Source: an uncultured Clostridia bacterium
Lineage (GTDB): Bacteria; Bacillota; Clostridia; Oscillospirales; Acutalibacteraceae
Direction of reading: 5' to 3'
NCBI GenBank assembly: GCA_946497265.1
Contig: CAMMKL010000013.1
Location: forward strand, 1-16,199
DNA length: 16,199 nucleotides
Part shown: piece by piece, positions 7,117 to 13,845 of the stretch
Layout of the letters: the number at the start of each line of letters is the position of its first letter
Position numbering within the stretch: the stretch's first letter is position 1
Notes under the pieces: generated by a model
Seen by the model: the letters and a program-made list of their open reading frames with translations, nothing else
The model's database searches: none
What the model was told of the DNA's origin: nothing
Made by a program: the position numbers and the translations under genes

Positions 7117-7911
7117 TCAAAACAGAACGGCCTTTTCCCCCAGGTTTTCCGGAGGGGCAACCATAAGCTGAAAATCAAGCCCTTCCTGCATGCCGCAGGT
7201 TTGCAAGCTGCACAAGGCAGTCTGATAGGCAAGCTGGGGCAAGTTATTTTCCCGGCTTAGATGCGCCAATACAAAGCGGGTGGTTCCGCTCTGCGCCAAA
7301 GCGGGCAGTTCTCCTGCACAGGCGGCGTTGGAAAGATGCCCGGTATTGGAGAGGATCCTCCTTTTGAGATAATACGGATAAAAGCCGTTTTGAAGCATAC
7401 CGACATCATGGTTTGATTCCATTACCACAGCGTCGCAACCCAACACAGCATCAAACACCGCATCCGAAAAATAGCCCAAGTCCGTTGCGAACGCCGCCTT
7501 GCGGCCGTCCGCCGTATGTACTACATAGCCTACGCTTTCCCGGCTGTCATGCGAGGTGGGAAAAGCGGTTACCTGCATGCCGCATATACTCACACCGTTT
7601 TCACCGATAGCTTCTACTGGGAATTTACCATTTAAGATTCCCAGCTCCTCCATAGCCTGCAAGGTGCCCGGAGAGGAATAAACCGGGATATGATAACGGG
7701 TGGCCAGCACCCGCACCCCCTGCACATGGTCGGCGTGTTCATGTGTGACAAAAATTGCCTGAAGATCCGACGGCTCTAACGAATGGGCGCGCATAGCTGT
7801 TTCCAATTGTTTGGCGCTGCGCCCGGCATCTATGAGAATTCCGCTCCCAGACGAACCAATATAATAACTGTTTCCGTTGCTCCCGCTAAAAAGCGGGCAT
7901 AACTTTGCCAT
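7117..7911 (-). CDS. walJ: WalJ/YycJ-type metallo-beta-lactamase-fold hydrolase
   Basis: This is an MBL-fold cytoplasmic protein of the YycJ/WalJ family, encoded with the WalRK cell-wall two-component system in many Firmicutes and linked there to coordinating wall synthesis, DNA replication and division; its substrate is not settled. The 264 residues show the metal motif THEHADH (H57, H59, D61, H62), FPTSHDS (about 118), ATDLGYFSD, and a C-terminal LAHLSRENN motif. The ATG at 7911 has an AGGTG-like site upstream. The walJ-rlmH neighbourhood is conserved, but the htrA-type protease often found between them is missing, and no walRK genes appear in the window. Confidence 0.93.
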   Translation of the reverse strand: MAKLCPLFSGSNGNSYYIGSSGSGILIDAGRSAKQLETAMRAHSLEPSDLQAIFVTHEHADHVQGVRVLATRYHIPVYSSPGTLQAMEELGILNGKFPVEAIGENGVSICGMQVTAFPTSHDSRESVGYVVHTADGRKAAFATDLGYFSDAVFDAVLGCDAVVMESNHDVGMLQNGFYPYYLKRRILSNTGHLSNAACAGELPALAQSGTTRFVLAHLSRENNLPQLAYQTALCSLQTCGMQEGLDFQLMVAPPENLGEKAVLF

Positions 7912-7993
7912 CCGGCACCTGCTCCCTCAGCAAACGGCAGGAAAAAAGCAACATAGGCAGCTTTTTCACCTTATGCCATTTGAAACGTATAGG

Positions 7994-9277
7994 TTAAATT
8001 GCTTTTGAATTGGAATTTTCGTAAACGAAGGTCCGTCGGATATCTGCGCCGATCGCCTGAAATTTCTCTACAATATTTTCATATCCGCGTTCAATGTGCT
8101 CTACTTCATCAATCTGGGTGGTGCCCCTTGCCACCAAGCCGGCTATAATCATCGCTGCTCCCGCGCGCAGGTCGGTAGCCCGCACCGGAGCGCCCACCAG
8201 CTCTTTCACACCTTCGATCACCGCAATCTTTCCATCAACGGAAACCTGCGCCCCCAAACGGCGCAATTCATCCACATAGCGGTATCGGTAATCCCAAACG
8301 CTTTCATTCACAATACTGGTCCCATTGGCAATGGACAACAGCACGGTAAACTGCGGCTGCATGTCGGTTGGAAAGCCCGGATGGGGCATGGTTTTAATGT
8401 TGCATTTATTCAAAGGGCCGTCGCGCACAATGCGCACCGCTTCATCGTATTCCTCAACGGTAACACCCATTTCTTCCAATTTGGCCGTAATCGATTCCAG
8501 ATGCTTCGGAATCACATTATGCACAGTTACATCGCCGCCCGCGGCCGCAGCCGCTACCATATAGGTACCGGCTTCGATTTGATCGGGAATGATGGAATAC
8601 GTAGTGCCTTCCAAATGGGACACGCCCCGGATCTTTATTACATCGGTTCCAGCGCCCCGCACATCGGCGCCCATGGAGTTCAAGAAATTAGCCAAATCCA
8701 CAATATGCGGCTCTTTCGCGGCGTTCTCGATGACCGTGAGGCCACGCGCCTTCACTGCGGCCAGCATAATATTCACTGTAGCCCCTACCGACACCACGTC
8801 CAAATAGATGTTATTCCCAGTCAATTGGTCCGCCTTGACGTCCACAATACCGCCTTCCAGGTTATAGGAGGCGCCCAGTGCGGCAAACCCCTTAAGGTGC
8901 TGGTCAATCGGGCGCACACCAAAATCGCAGCCGCCCGGCATGGCCACCACGGCACGGGAAAAGCGCCCCAGCAGAGCGCCCATCAAATAGTACGAAGCCC
9001 GCATCTGATGCACCTGCTCATAAGAAGCTACCGGAGAAACAATAGGACGGGGGTCGATTTCCAAAGTAGAATGGTTTACACTTTTTACTTCAGCGCCCAT
9101 CTGGCGCAGTATACGGGCGATAATGGTTACGTCGTTTATGTTTGGGACATTTTCAATACGGCATACGCCGTCAGCCAAAATAGCAGCGGGAATAATGGCA
9201 ACAGCGGCATTTTTTGCTCCGCTGATACTGACATCGCCAAATAATCTATTTCCACCCGTTATGATAAATCTATCCAA
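7994..9277 (-). CDS. murA: UDP-N-acetylglucosamine 1-carboxyvinyltransferase MurA
   Basis: MurA catalyses the first committed step of peptidoglycan synthesis, transferring enolpyruvate from phosphoenolpyruvate to UDP-GlcNAc; the active-site cysteine is the fosfomycin target. The 427 residues show SGAKNAA (19-25), the catalytic loop PGGCDFGVRPIDQH with C117, and a C-terminal DLRAGAAMIIAGLVARGTT segment. The cysteine is intact (not the Asp variant), so fosfomycin sensitivity at the target is expected. The start is TTG at 9277, with AGGAG upstream; no ATG lies nearby. Firmicutes often carry two MurA paralogues, and this window does not say which one this is. It has a long leader (see the hairpin at 9350-9387) and is followed by walJ after 82 bases. 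Confidence 0.96.
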   Translation of the reverse strand: MDRFIITGGNRLFGDVSISGAKNAAVAIIPAAILADGVCRIENVPNINDVTIIARILRQMGAEVKSVNHSTLEIDPRPIVSPVASYEQVHQMRASYYLMGALLGRFSRAVVAMPGGCDFGVRPIDQHLKGFAALGASYNLEGGIVDVKADQLTGNNIYLDVVSVGATVNIMLAAVKARGLTVIENAAKEPHIVDLANFLNSMGADVRGAGTDVIKIRGVSHLEGTTYSIIPDQIEAGTYMVAAAAAGGDVTVHNVIPKHLESITAKLEEMGVTVEEYDEAVRIVRDGPLNKCNIKTMPHPGFPTDMQPQFTVLLSIANGTSIVNESVWDYRYRYVDELRRLGAQVSVDGKIAVIEGVKELVGAPVRATDLRAGAAMIIAGLVARGTTQIDEVEHIERGYENIVEKFQAIGADIRRTFVYENSNSKAI

Positions 9278-9349
9278 CGCGGCACACTCCTAAAAAAATT
9301 TTATAATTTTTCTCTGAATCCAATAGTAAAAGAAAAATATCAATAGAAA

Positions 9350-9387
9350 AGCCGAATTTCATGGTACTAGTACATAAAAAATCGGCT
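9350..9387 (-). promoter_or_regulatory. Stem-loop in the murA 5' leader, possible attenuator
   Basis: On the minus strand AGCCGA (9387-9382) pairs with TCGGCT (9355-9350), and the T-rich and A-rich flanks can extend it past one mismatch. The loop contains the palindrome GTACTAGTAC. TTTTC and more T-rich sequence follow, so it could act as an intrinsic terminator between the predicted transcript start (about 9436) and the murA start (9277). No known riboswitch or protein-binding motif is recognised. Confidence 0.4.
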
Positions 9388-9442
9388 GAAAGAAATCTAT
9401 TATCAAACATATTGTAAGTTGCTAAACTCTTAAGTTAGGTAG

Positions 9443-9471
9443 ATGATAATATAGAATCACTAAAAAGTCAA
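9443..9471 (-). promoter_or_regulatory. Sigma-A promoter of murA
   Basis: On the minus strand TTGACT (9471-9466), a 17-base spacer and TATCAT (9448-9443) each match five of six consensus bases. The predicted start near 9436 gives a leader of about 160 bases, long for a housekeeping gene. Confidence 0.7.
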
Positions 9472-9628
9472 GAACAACTTTGTTACTTTAACCGGGAAAT
9501 CTCTTTCATACTATAGAGTTTGCCCACCATAAAACAAATCATGAATATTGAAAAGGCTTTTCTAATATTTTTAAAATTTGAAATTTAAAAATAAATCCTG
9601 GTATCTTTTTTTCCTTTTTTCGGTAACT

Positions 9629-10531
9629 TTATCTATAAAAAAGGGAGTCTTTTTCCAAAAACAACCGTCTACACAAGAGGTCGAAGTCTTCCGAAAGCGG
9701 AGCTCGCACGGTATACGCTTCTCCAGAAACCGGGTGAAAAAATTTCACTAAATTACAATGAAGGGCTTGGTGGGAAATAAGTTCCCGGCTGCCGCCATAC
9801 AAATCGTCCCCGGCAAGCGGATGCCCAAACGACGCCATGTGCACCCGGATTTGATGGGTTCGGCCTGTCTGAAGGCACAGCCCGAGCAAGGTATGCCCTT
9901 GAGCAGACGCAATCGCCCGCCACTGGGTCACAGCAGGCAGGCCGCCTTCGCCCGTTTCCCGCTGGATGCTGTGCCCGGCTTTTAAGCGGATGGGAGCATC
10001 GATCGTACCTTCCCCGCTAAGCTGCCCTTCGCAAACCGCAACGTATGTTTTATATACCGTTCCGGCTAACTTCGCCGCAGCAAAGCCGTCTTTCGCTACG
10101 ACCACAAGCCCGGAAGTGTCTTTATCCAGCCGATTAACCGGGCGGAACGCCCAGTGTTCCCCCTGTTGCTCCGCATAGGTGCGGGCAACGTTTGCAAGCG
10201 TATCCTCTCCATTTCCTGGTGATGGATGCACCGCCATATGGGGCGGTTTATTGAAAACAACAAGGTGGGCATCCTCCCAGAGTACCGGGACGGGAACCGG
10301 TGACGGCGCTAAGGTATTGACGCTGTCCGGCAGGGTCAACGCTACCCGGTCGCCCCGGTGCAGCACCGCAGTAGCGAAAACCTCTTTTCCGTTTACCAGA
10401 AGCCCGTTCGAGGTCCGCTTCAATTTGGCAAGCATCCGTGCGGAAACCGAGCATTTGCTACGCAAAAACCCTTTGAGCGTTGCACCCTCATAATCAGCAT
10501 CAACCACAAAGCGCAGCTGCGTCATGATCAT
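9629..10531 (-). CDS. RluA-family pseudouridine synthase (RluD-like)
   Basis: The family isomerises uridine to pseudouridine in rRNA or tRNA. The 300 residues begin with an S4-like RNA-binding region (about 15-70, with GLLVNGKEV), then the catalytic domain: LVVFNKPPHMAVHPS (90-104), the catalytic loop RPVNRLDKDTSGLVV with nucleophile D136, and the RTHQIRVHMASFGHPLAGDDLYGG motif. The family is clear, but the target (RluD-type 23S helix 69 or another site) cannot be told from sequence. Two in-frame ATGs, at 10531 and 10525, are possible; the second is slightly better spaced from a weak AAGG. A sigma-A-like promoter lies close upstream. No clear terminator follows. Confidence 0.93.
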   Translation of the reverse strand: MIMTQLRFVVDADYEGATLKGFLRSKCSVSARMLAKLKRTSNGLLVNGKEVFATAVLHRGDRVALTLPDSVNTLAPSPVPVPVLWEDAHLVVFNKPPHMAVHPSPGNGEDTLANVARTYAEQQGEHWAFRPVNRLDKDTSGLVVVAKDGFAAAKLAGTVYKTYVAVCEGQLSGEGTIDAPIRLKAGHSIQRETGEGGLPAVTQWRAIASAQGHTLLGLCLQTGRTHQIRVHMASFGHPLAGDDLYGGSRELISHQALHCNLVKFFHPVSGEAYTVRAPLSEDFDLLCRRLFLEKDSLFYR

Positions 10532-10565
10532 CGCCTTGCTTTCTTCTTAAAATGAAGCCTCATTT

Positions 10566-10594
10566 ATCATAACATATTTTAACATTGCTTCCAA
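10566..10594 (-). promoter_or_regulatory. Probable sigma-A promoter of the RluA-type gene
   Basis: On the minus strand TTGGAA (10594-10589), 17 bases, then TATGAT (10571-10566). The predicted start is near 10559, about 28 bases before the start codon. The -35 matches four and the -10 five of six bases. The stretch 10595-10810 upstream holds nothing I can support. Confidence 0.55.
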
Positions 10595-10810
10595 CCCTCC
10601 GCCTATATTTTCAACTCTTTCCAGTATGTTGGGCTAGGGTATACGCATCTTCAGCCAAGCAGAGGGTGCAAGCCTTTACCATGCGCCAGCCAAAAAAACA
10701 AGAAAAATACGGGAACTTAAAGTTCGCAGCTTCCAAAGGAATATGCTTACTCCATTCTCCATTGAGAATGATGATTTTGAAACGATTCTTTCAAATATTA
10801 TCGTGAATAC

Positions 10811-10850
10811 AAAAAGAGCTTTTATTGAACATATATTCAATAAAAGCTCT
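10811..10850 (-). terminator. Rho-independent terminator of ilvE
   Basis: A perfect 15-base inverted repeat (10815-10829 against 10836-10850) with a six-base loop, followed on the minus strand by five T residues (10815-10811). It starts 21 bases after the ilvE stop codon. Confidence 0.92.
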
Positions 10851-10870
10851 GAAATACTGATTAACTCTTA

Positions 10871-11941
10871 TTATTTTACCTCTACTATCCAACCGAAACT
10901 ATCTTCCAGTTTGCCCCACTGGATTCCGGTCAGATTATCATACAGTTTCTGGGAAATCTCCCCGATCTTTCCATTGTTGATAGGCATGATTTTGTCCCCC
11001 CATTTAAGCTCGCCTATCGGAGAAATAACCGCGGCGGTTCCAGTTCCAAACGCTTCTCTCAAACGGCCCTCGTCGGCAGCCTGCGCCACTTCCTGGATAG
11101 AGAGCTTGCGTTCGTTGACGGTATAGCCCCAGGAACGAAGCAATTCGATGGAAGACATACGGGTAATCCCGGAAAGAATGGAACCTTGCAAACAAGGGGT
11201 TACGATTTCATCACCAATTACAAAAAAGACGTTCATGGTGCCTACTTCTTCAATATACTTACGTTCTACGCCGTCCAGCCAAAGCACCTGGGTGTAATGT
11301 TGTTTCTCCGCCTCGTCCTGCGCTTTCAGGGAAGCTGCATAGTTTCCGGCAGTTTTCGTAAAGCCCATGCCGCCCCTCACCGCGCGGACATAATTTTGCT
11401 CCACATAAATTTTAACCGGATTAAGCCCCTCCGGATAATATGCGCCCACGGGCGAACAAATTACCACAAACAAAAGATGATGTGCCGGATGCACGCCTAC
11501 ATGGGGATCCACCGCAAAAATAAAGGGGCGAATATACAGGGAGGTGCCTTCGGTGGTTGGGATCCAATCCTGATCAACCGACACCAGCTTCTCAATAGCT
11601 TTTACACAGAATTCCTCATCAATCAGCGGGATACACAGACGTTCGTTGGAAACATTTAAGCGGGCCATATTTTTTTCCGGACGGAACAAAAGGACTCTGC
11701 CGTCTTTCGCCTTGTAGGCCTTCATGCCTTCAAAAACCTCTTGGCCATAGTGTAGGCACATCGCCGCGGGGTCAAGCGGAATCGGGCCGTAGGGCACAAT
11801 CCTGGGATCATGCCAGCCTTCCCCTTCGTCGTAGTTCATCATAAACATGTGGTCGGTAAAAATAGAGCCGAAACCAAGCTTGGTCTCATCCGTGGGTTTT
11901 TGTTTTGGGTGTTTGGTCAATTCAACTTTGATTTCCTGCAT
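10871..11941 (-). CDS. ilvE: Branched-chain amino acid aminotransferase
   Basis: This is a PLP-dependent class IV aminotransferase that interconverts Leu, Ile and Val with their 2-oxo acids using glutamate/2-oxoglutarate. The 356 residues match the BCAT type II length. Visible are MCLHYGQEVFEGMKAYK (61-77), LYIRPFIFAVDPHVGV (135-150), the Schiff-base lysine K196 in GMGFTKTAGNYAASL, and TAAVISPIGEL near the C-terminus for phosphate binding. The ATG at 11941 follows AAGGA. It has its own sigma-A-like promoter, a possible CodY box and a strong terminator, so it appears monocistronic. No other ilv/leu genes are nearby. Confidence 0.96.
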   Translation of the reverse strand: MQEIKVELTKHPKQKPTDETKLGFGSIFTDHMFMMNYDEGEGWHDPRIVPYGPIPLDPAAMCLHYGQEVFEGMKAYKAKDGRVLLFRPEKNMARLNVSNERLCIPLIDEEFCVKAIEKLVSVDQDWIPTTEGTSLYIRPFIFAVDPHVGVHPAHHLLFVVICSPVGAYYPEGLNPVKIYVEQNYVRAVRGGMGFTKTAGNYAASLKAQDEAEKQHYTQVLWLDGVERKYIEEVGTMNVFFVIGDEIVTPCLQGSILSGITRMSSIELLRSWGYTVNERKLSIQEVAQAADEGRLREAFGTGTAAVISPIGELKWGDKIMPINNGKIGEISQKLYDNLTGIQWGKLEDSFGWIVEVK

Positions 11942-11978
11942 TAGAAATCCTTCCTTCCCATAAATACAATCTTCTTAA

Positions 11979-12007
11979 AGTATAGCACTCCCTATATCGA
12001 ATAACAA
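11979..12007 (-). promoter_or_regulatory. Sigma-A promoter of ilvE
   Basis: On the minus strand TTGTTA (12007-12002), a 17-base spacer and TATACT (11984-11979). The predicted start near 11972 gives a short leader of about 31 bases, which leaves no room for a T-box or attenuator. Confidence 0.65.
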
Positions 12008-12066
12008 GCATCCCGGCTTAATTTTTGAAGATTGCACAAACATATTTTTCTTAAATCCCACATCAT
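11992..12066 (-). CDS. Possible 24-codon micro-ORF downstream of rsmF
   Basis: An ATG-ATG start at 12066 is preceded by AGGAGG with an eight-base spacer. It encodes a 24-residue peptide beginning MMWDLRKICLC, moderately rich in Leu, Ile and Cys, with no recognisable domain. It lies between rsmF and ilvE, and its end overlaps the ilvE promoter, so it would be translated only from rsmF read-through. The ribosome binding site is the only real support; the coding call is speculative. Confidence 0.25.
   Translation of the reverse strand: MMWDLRKICLCNLQKLSRDACYSI
12019..12033 (-). promoter_or_regulatory. CodY-box-like sequence upstream of ilvE
   Basis: AATCTTCAAAAATTA on the minus strand matches 11 of 15 positions of the CodY consensus (AATTTTCWGAAAATT) and lies about 12 bases upstream of the ilvE -35. 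ilvE genes are established CodY targets in Bacillus-type bacteria. AT-rich DNA often gives such matches by chance. Confidence 0.3.
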
Positions 12067-12102
12067 GGCGGATGCCTCCTGCAACTTATCCTATACATGG
12101 AT

Positions 12103-13470
12103 TCATTTCAGATTTCGCAGCCCTTTTGGGTAGCGGTTTTTGAGTACGCCTCCCGATGCTTTTCCAAACCCCAAAGCCACGCCTTCCACGAAAACAGTGG
12201 TGAACCCCTTAAGCCTTTCTGAAATCCCGATTTCTTCTCCATGCAGATAGGAGTAAACCCTGGGATCTTCAAGCGGCAGATCCACCTTTTGCCGGCTTTC
12301 CTGCGCTTTGGACGCCATAAATAGGGCGTGCTCAGGCTCCAGGCGATTTTTTTTCTTTTGCGCTAAAAGGATGCCTGCACGCAACACGCCCAGGCCGGCC
12401 AGGTCCGGCAGCTCCCGCGGCAAAAGCAAAAATTTATCCTCCACCTGCACAATGCTTCCATAAGGCATTACAGAAAAAAGTTCCTTATAAAGCGCTTCGG
12501 CTAATCTTTCCTCCGGTTTTTTTTGCGCCGTAAATTCATATGAAGCAGGAGCATTGGAATTCTCTTGCAGACGGCGCATTTTTGCCACAAAATGGCCTTC
12601 ACCCCCATCCATTGGATAGATACGCCGGGTTTTCTTCAAAGACGGCGTCCCATCCCCGCAGGAAGGAATCCCTTGGCGGCCGCCGGAAAGCCCCGTCTCT
12701 TCCAAAACAAATCCAGGATGCTTTTGCAAAAATGCAGATACTACCCCTTCGTTTTCCACAGGAGCGAACGTACAGGTGGAATACACCAACACGCCCCCTT
12801 CGCGCACCGCTTGCGCCGCGCTGTTTAAAATCGCTAGCTGGCGCGCGGCACAGGCCTCGGTATGCGCCAAGCTCCACTCTTTAACGGCCTGCGGCTCCCT
12901 GCGGAACATCCCCTCGCCCGAACAAGGGGCGTCTACAAGTACCTTATCAAAATAACCAGCCAGCCGTTCACACAACAAGTCCGGCCGGCAGCTGGACACC
13001 ACCGCGTTGCGCACCCCCATCCGCTCCATATTGGAAAGCAGAACCTGCGCCCGGTTTCGTACAACCTCATTGCTCCACAATAGCCCCTGCCCCTGCAGCG
13101 CTCCCGCGATCTGGGTGGATTTGCCTCCCGGCGCAGCGCATAGATCCAACACCCGGTCACCGGGAACAGGCGCAAGTACGGTAACTGCAGAAGCAGCCGA
13201 CGGCTCCTGTACATAAAAGGCGCCGGCATGGTGAAGCGGCTGCCTGCCAAGGCCGGCAGCCTGTTGTGGAATATAGTAACTACCCGTAGCAAAAGGCGCC
13301 GGAGTTAAGGAAAACGGAAGGAATCCCCGCAGCGCATCGGCCGAACATTTCAAAGGGTTGACCCGGATCGCCCGGAACCCCGGCTTATCATAACAAGCTT
13401 CAAATGCTTCGTATTCTTGTCCTAACAAATTTTTCATTCTTTTTTGAAATTCCAAAGGCAAAGCAGCCAT
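12103..13470 (-). CDS. rsmF: RsmF-type 16S rRNA (cytosine-C5)-methyltransferase
   Basis: This is a RsmB/NOP-family m5C methyltransferase. The 455 residues show an N-terminal NOP-type RNA-binding segment (FRAIRVNPLK, 32-41), the SAM motif VLDLCAAPGGKSTQIA (107-122), the release cysteine C183 in DAPCSGEGMFRR and the catalytic cysteine C233 in YSTCTFAPVENEG. The C-terminal part (about 300-455) matches the extra RsmF-family domains, with the PUA-like LPLEDPRVYSYLHGEEI region. The frame stays open to 13608, but the ATG at 13470 is chosen because it follows a G-rich site (GGGGGG) and starts a typical family N-terminus. The upstream extension would be antisense to the small plus-strand gene at 13562. 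The exact target cytosine is not deducible. Confidence 0.92.
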   Translation of the reverse strand: MAALPLEFQKRMKNLLGQEYEAFEACYDKPGFRAIRVNPLKCSADALRGFLPFSLTPAPFATGSYYIPQQAAGLGRQPLHHAGAFYVQEPSAASAVTVLAPVPGDRVLDLCAAPGGKSTQIAGALQGQGLLWSNEVVRNRAQVLLSNMERMGVRNAVVSSCRPDLLCERLAGYFDKVLVDAPCSGEGMFRREPQAVKEWSLAHTEACAARQLAILNSAAQAVREGGVLVYSTCTFAPVENEGVVSAFLQKHPGFVLEETGLSGGRQGIPSCGDGTPSLKKTRRIYPMDGGEGHFVAKMRRLQENSNAPASYEFTAQKKPEERLAEALYKELFSVMPYGSIVQVEDKFLLLPRELPDLAGLGVLRAGILLAQKKKNRLEPEHALFMASKAQESRQKVDLPLEDPRVYSYLHGEEIGISERLKGFTTVFVEGVALGFGKASGGVLKNRYPKGLRNLK

Positions 13471-13487
13471 TTTTTTACCCCCCAACC

Positions 13488-13517
13488 GAATAAAGCGGAA
13501 CATCGCCTCACATACTA
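13488..13517 (+). promoter_or_regulatory. Forespore sigma-G/sigma-F promoter of the small N/Q-rich gene
   Basis: GAATA (13488-13492), an 18-base spacer and CATACTA (13511-13517) match the sigma-G consensus (GHATR, 18 bases, CATWHTA) at every position. The predicted start near 13524 gives a 38-base leader. Sigma-F recognises similar sequences, so which of the two forespore factors acts here is not resolved. Confidence 0.82.
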
Positions 13518-13541
13518 AGCCCAGACGGAATATCCCGTCAA
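13512..13541 (-). promoter_or_regulatory. Probable sigma-A promoter of rsmF, overlapping the forespore promoter
   Basis: On the minus strand TTGACG (13541-13536), an 18-base spacer and TAGTAT (13517-13512). The -35 is good (five of six), the -10 weaker (four of six). The predicted start is near 13505, 35 bases before the rsmF ATG. Its -10 uses the same base pairs as the forespore -10 on the other strand. Confidence 0.5.
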
Positions 13542-13561
13542 CCATAAGGAGGTGACTTTTG

Positions 13562-13717
13562 ATGGATAACAGACAGAACAACCAGTTTGACAACCAGCAG
13601 AATAACAATTCTCAGAATAGGCAGAACCAAAACAGCCAGAATAAGAAAAACAACAATTCCCAGAACAAGAAGCAGCAGAACGGCCAGAACAGACAGGACA
13701 ACCAGTTTGACAACTAA
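13562..13717 (+). CDS. 51-residue Asn/Gln-rich putative forespore small protein
   Basis: I do not recognise a named family. The protein has 19 Asn and 14 Gln in 51 residues, three Ser, one Gly and two Phe as the only hydrophobic residues after Met1, with a net charge of about +3 (seven Lys/Arg, four Asp). A nine-residue motif NRQ(N/D)NQFDN forms residues 3-11 and 43-51, and NNNSQN and SQNKK recur in the core. It has no signal peptide, membrane segment or cysteine and is expected to be disordered and soluble. Translation signals are excellent: AAGGAGGTGA at 13546-13555. A consensus sigma-F/G promoter precedes it and a strong terminator follows, so it is a complete monocistronic forespore gene. 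Composition recalls gamma-type small acid-soluble spore proteins (Asn/Gln-rich, repeated, Phe-containing), but no GPR-type cleavage motif such as TEFASET is seen. It stands between the divergent rsmF and convergent yitT genes. Confidence 0.82.
   Translation: MDNRQNNQFDNQQNNNSQNRQNQNSQNKKNNNSQNKKQQNGQNRQDNQFDN
13568..13714 (+). repeat. Pair of 27-bp direct repeats at the ends of the small N/Q-rich gene
   Basis: The 27 bases at 13568-13594 recur at 13688-13714 with a single difference (A to G, changing Asn to Asp). They encode the first and last copies of NRQ(N/D)NQFDN. Copies are 120 bases apart in the same frame, consistent with internal duplication of an ancestral short gene. Confidence 0.9.
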
Positions 13718-13763
13718 ACTTCAGCTCGGTTAAAACGTTTGCTTTTGGACAAACTACCGGATG

Positions 13764-13810
13764 AAACATACCATCCCTCTTATTCTACAGAGGGATGGTA
13801 TGTTTTTGTT
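13764..13810 (+). terminator. Rho-independent terminator of the small N/Q-rich gene
   Basis: A perfect 17-base inverted repeat (13764-13780 against 13789-13805) has an eight-base loop, and the TTTTTGTTTT tail is on the plus strand. It lies 46 bases after the small gene's stop. It also sits beyond the stop of the convergent yitT gene, but the minus-strand T-tract is poor, so its main client is the plus-strand gene. Confidence 0.92.
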
Positions 13811-13845
13811 TTCCTAATATAGAAAGGAACCAGAAGATAATACGT

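Larger units (their letters stand above)
9278..9628. other. AT-rich murA leader and intergenic region
   Basis: About 350 bases between the RluA-type gene and murA. The right half of the murA leader carries a sigma-A promoter (9443-9471) and the left half a stem-loop (9350-9387). Between 9472 and 9628 I see nothing supported: a CATACTA at 9507-9513 lacks a matching -35, and a 15-codon ORF there has no ribosome binding site. Confidence 0.5.

Noticed and set aside
7952..7975. Imperfect hairpin with T-tract between murA and walJ
   Set aside because: The stem is only about six pairs with a bulge. Too weak to call a terminator, so read-through from murA to walJ remains possible.
8096..9244. 382-residue plus-strand ORF opposite murA
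   Set aside because: Long antisense frame of murA, rich in His/Arg with no domain; an artefact of murA codon use.
9507..9513. CATACTA resembling a second sigma-G -10
   Set aside because: No GHATR element lies 17-19 bases upstream, and no ORF with a ribosome binding site follows.
10753..10770. Seven-base-pair hairpin (CATTCTC/GAGAATG) in the rluA-type/ilvE gap
   Set aside because: Short, without a T-tract on either strand and not placed at a gene end. Probably chance.
13471..13608. 46-residue N-terminal extension of RsmF from an ATG at 13608
   Set aside because: It has no ribosome binding site, is hydrophobic and unlike the family, and would run antisense through the small gene. The ATG at 13470 has a G-rich site and a typical family start.
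13515..13769. 84-residue cysteine-rich ORF on the minus strand
   Set aside because: It is antisense to the N/Q-rich gene. The many Cys and Ser residues arise from reading the complement of CAG/AAC-type codons in another frame. It has no ribosome binding site and covers the promoter and terminator of the better-supported plus-strand gene.
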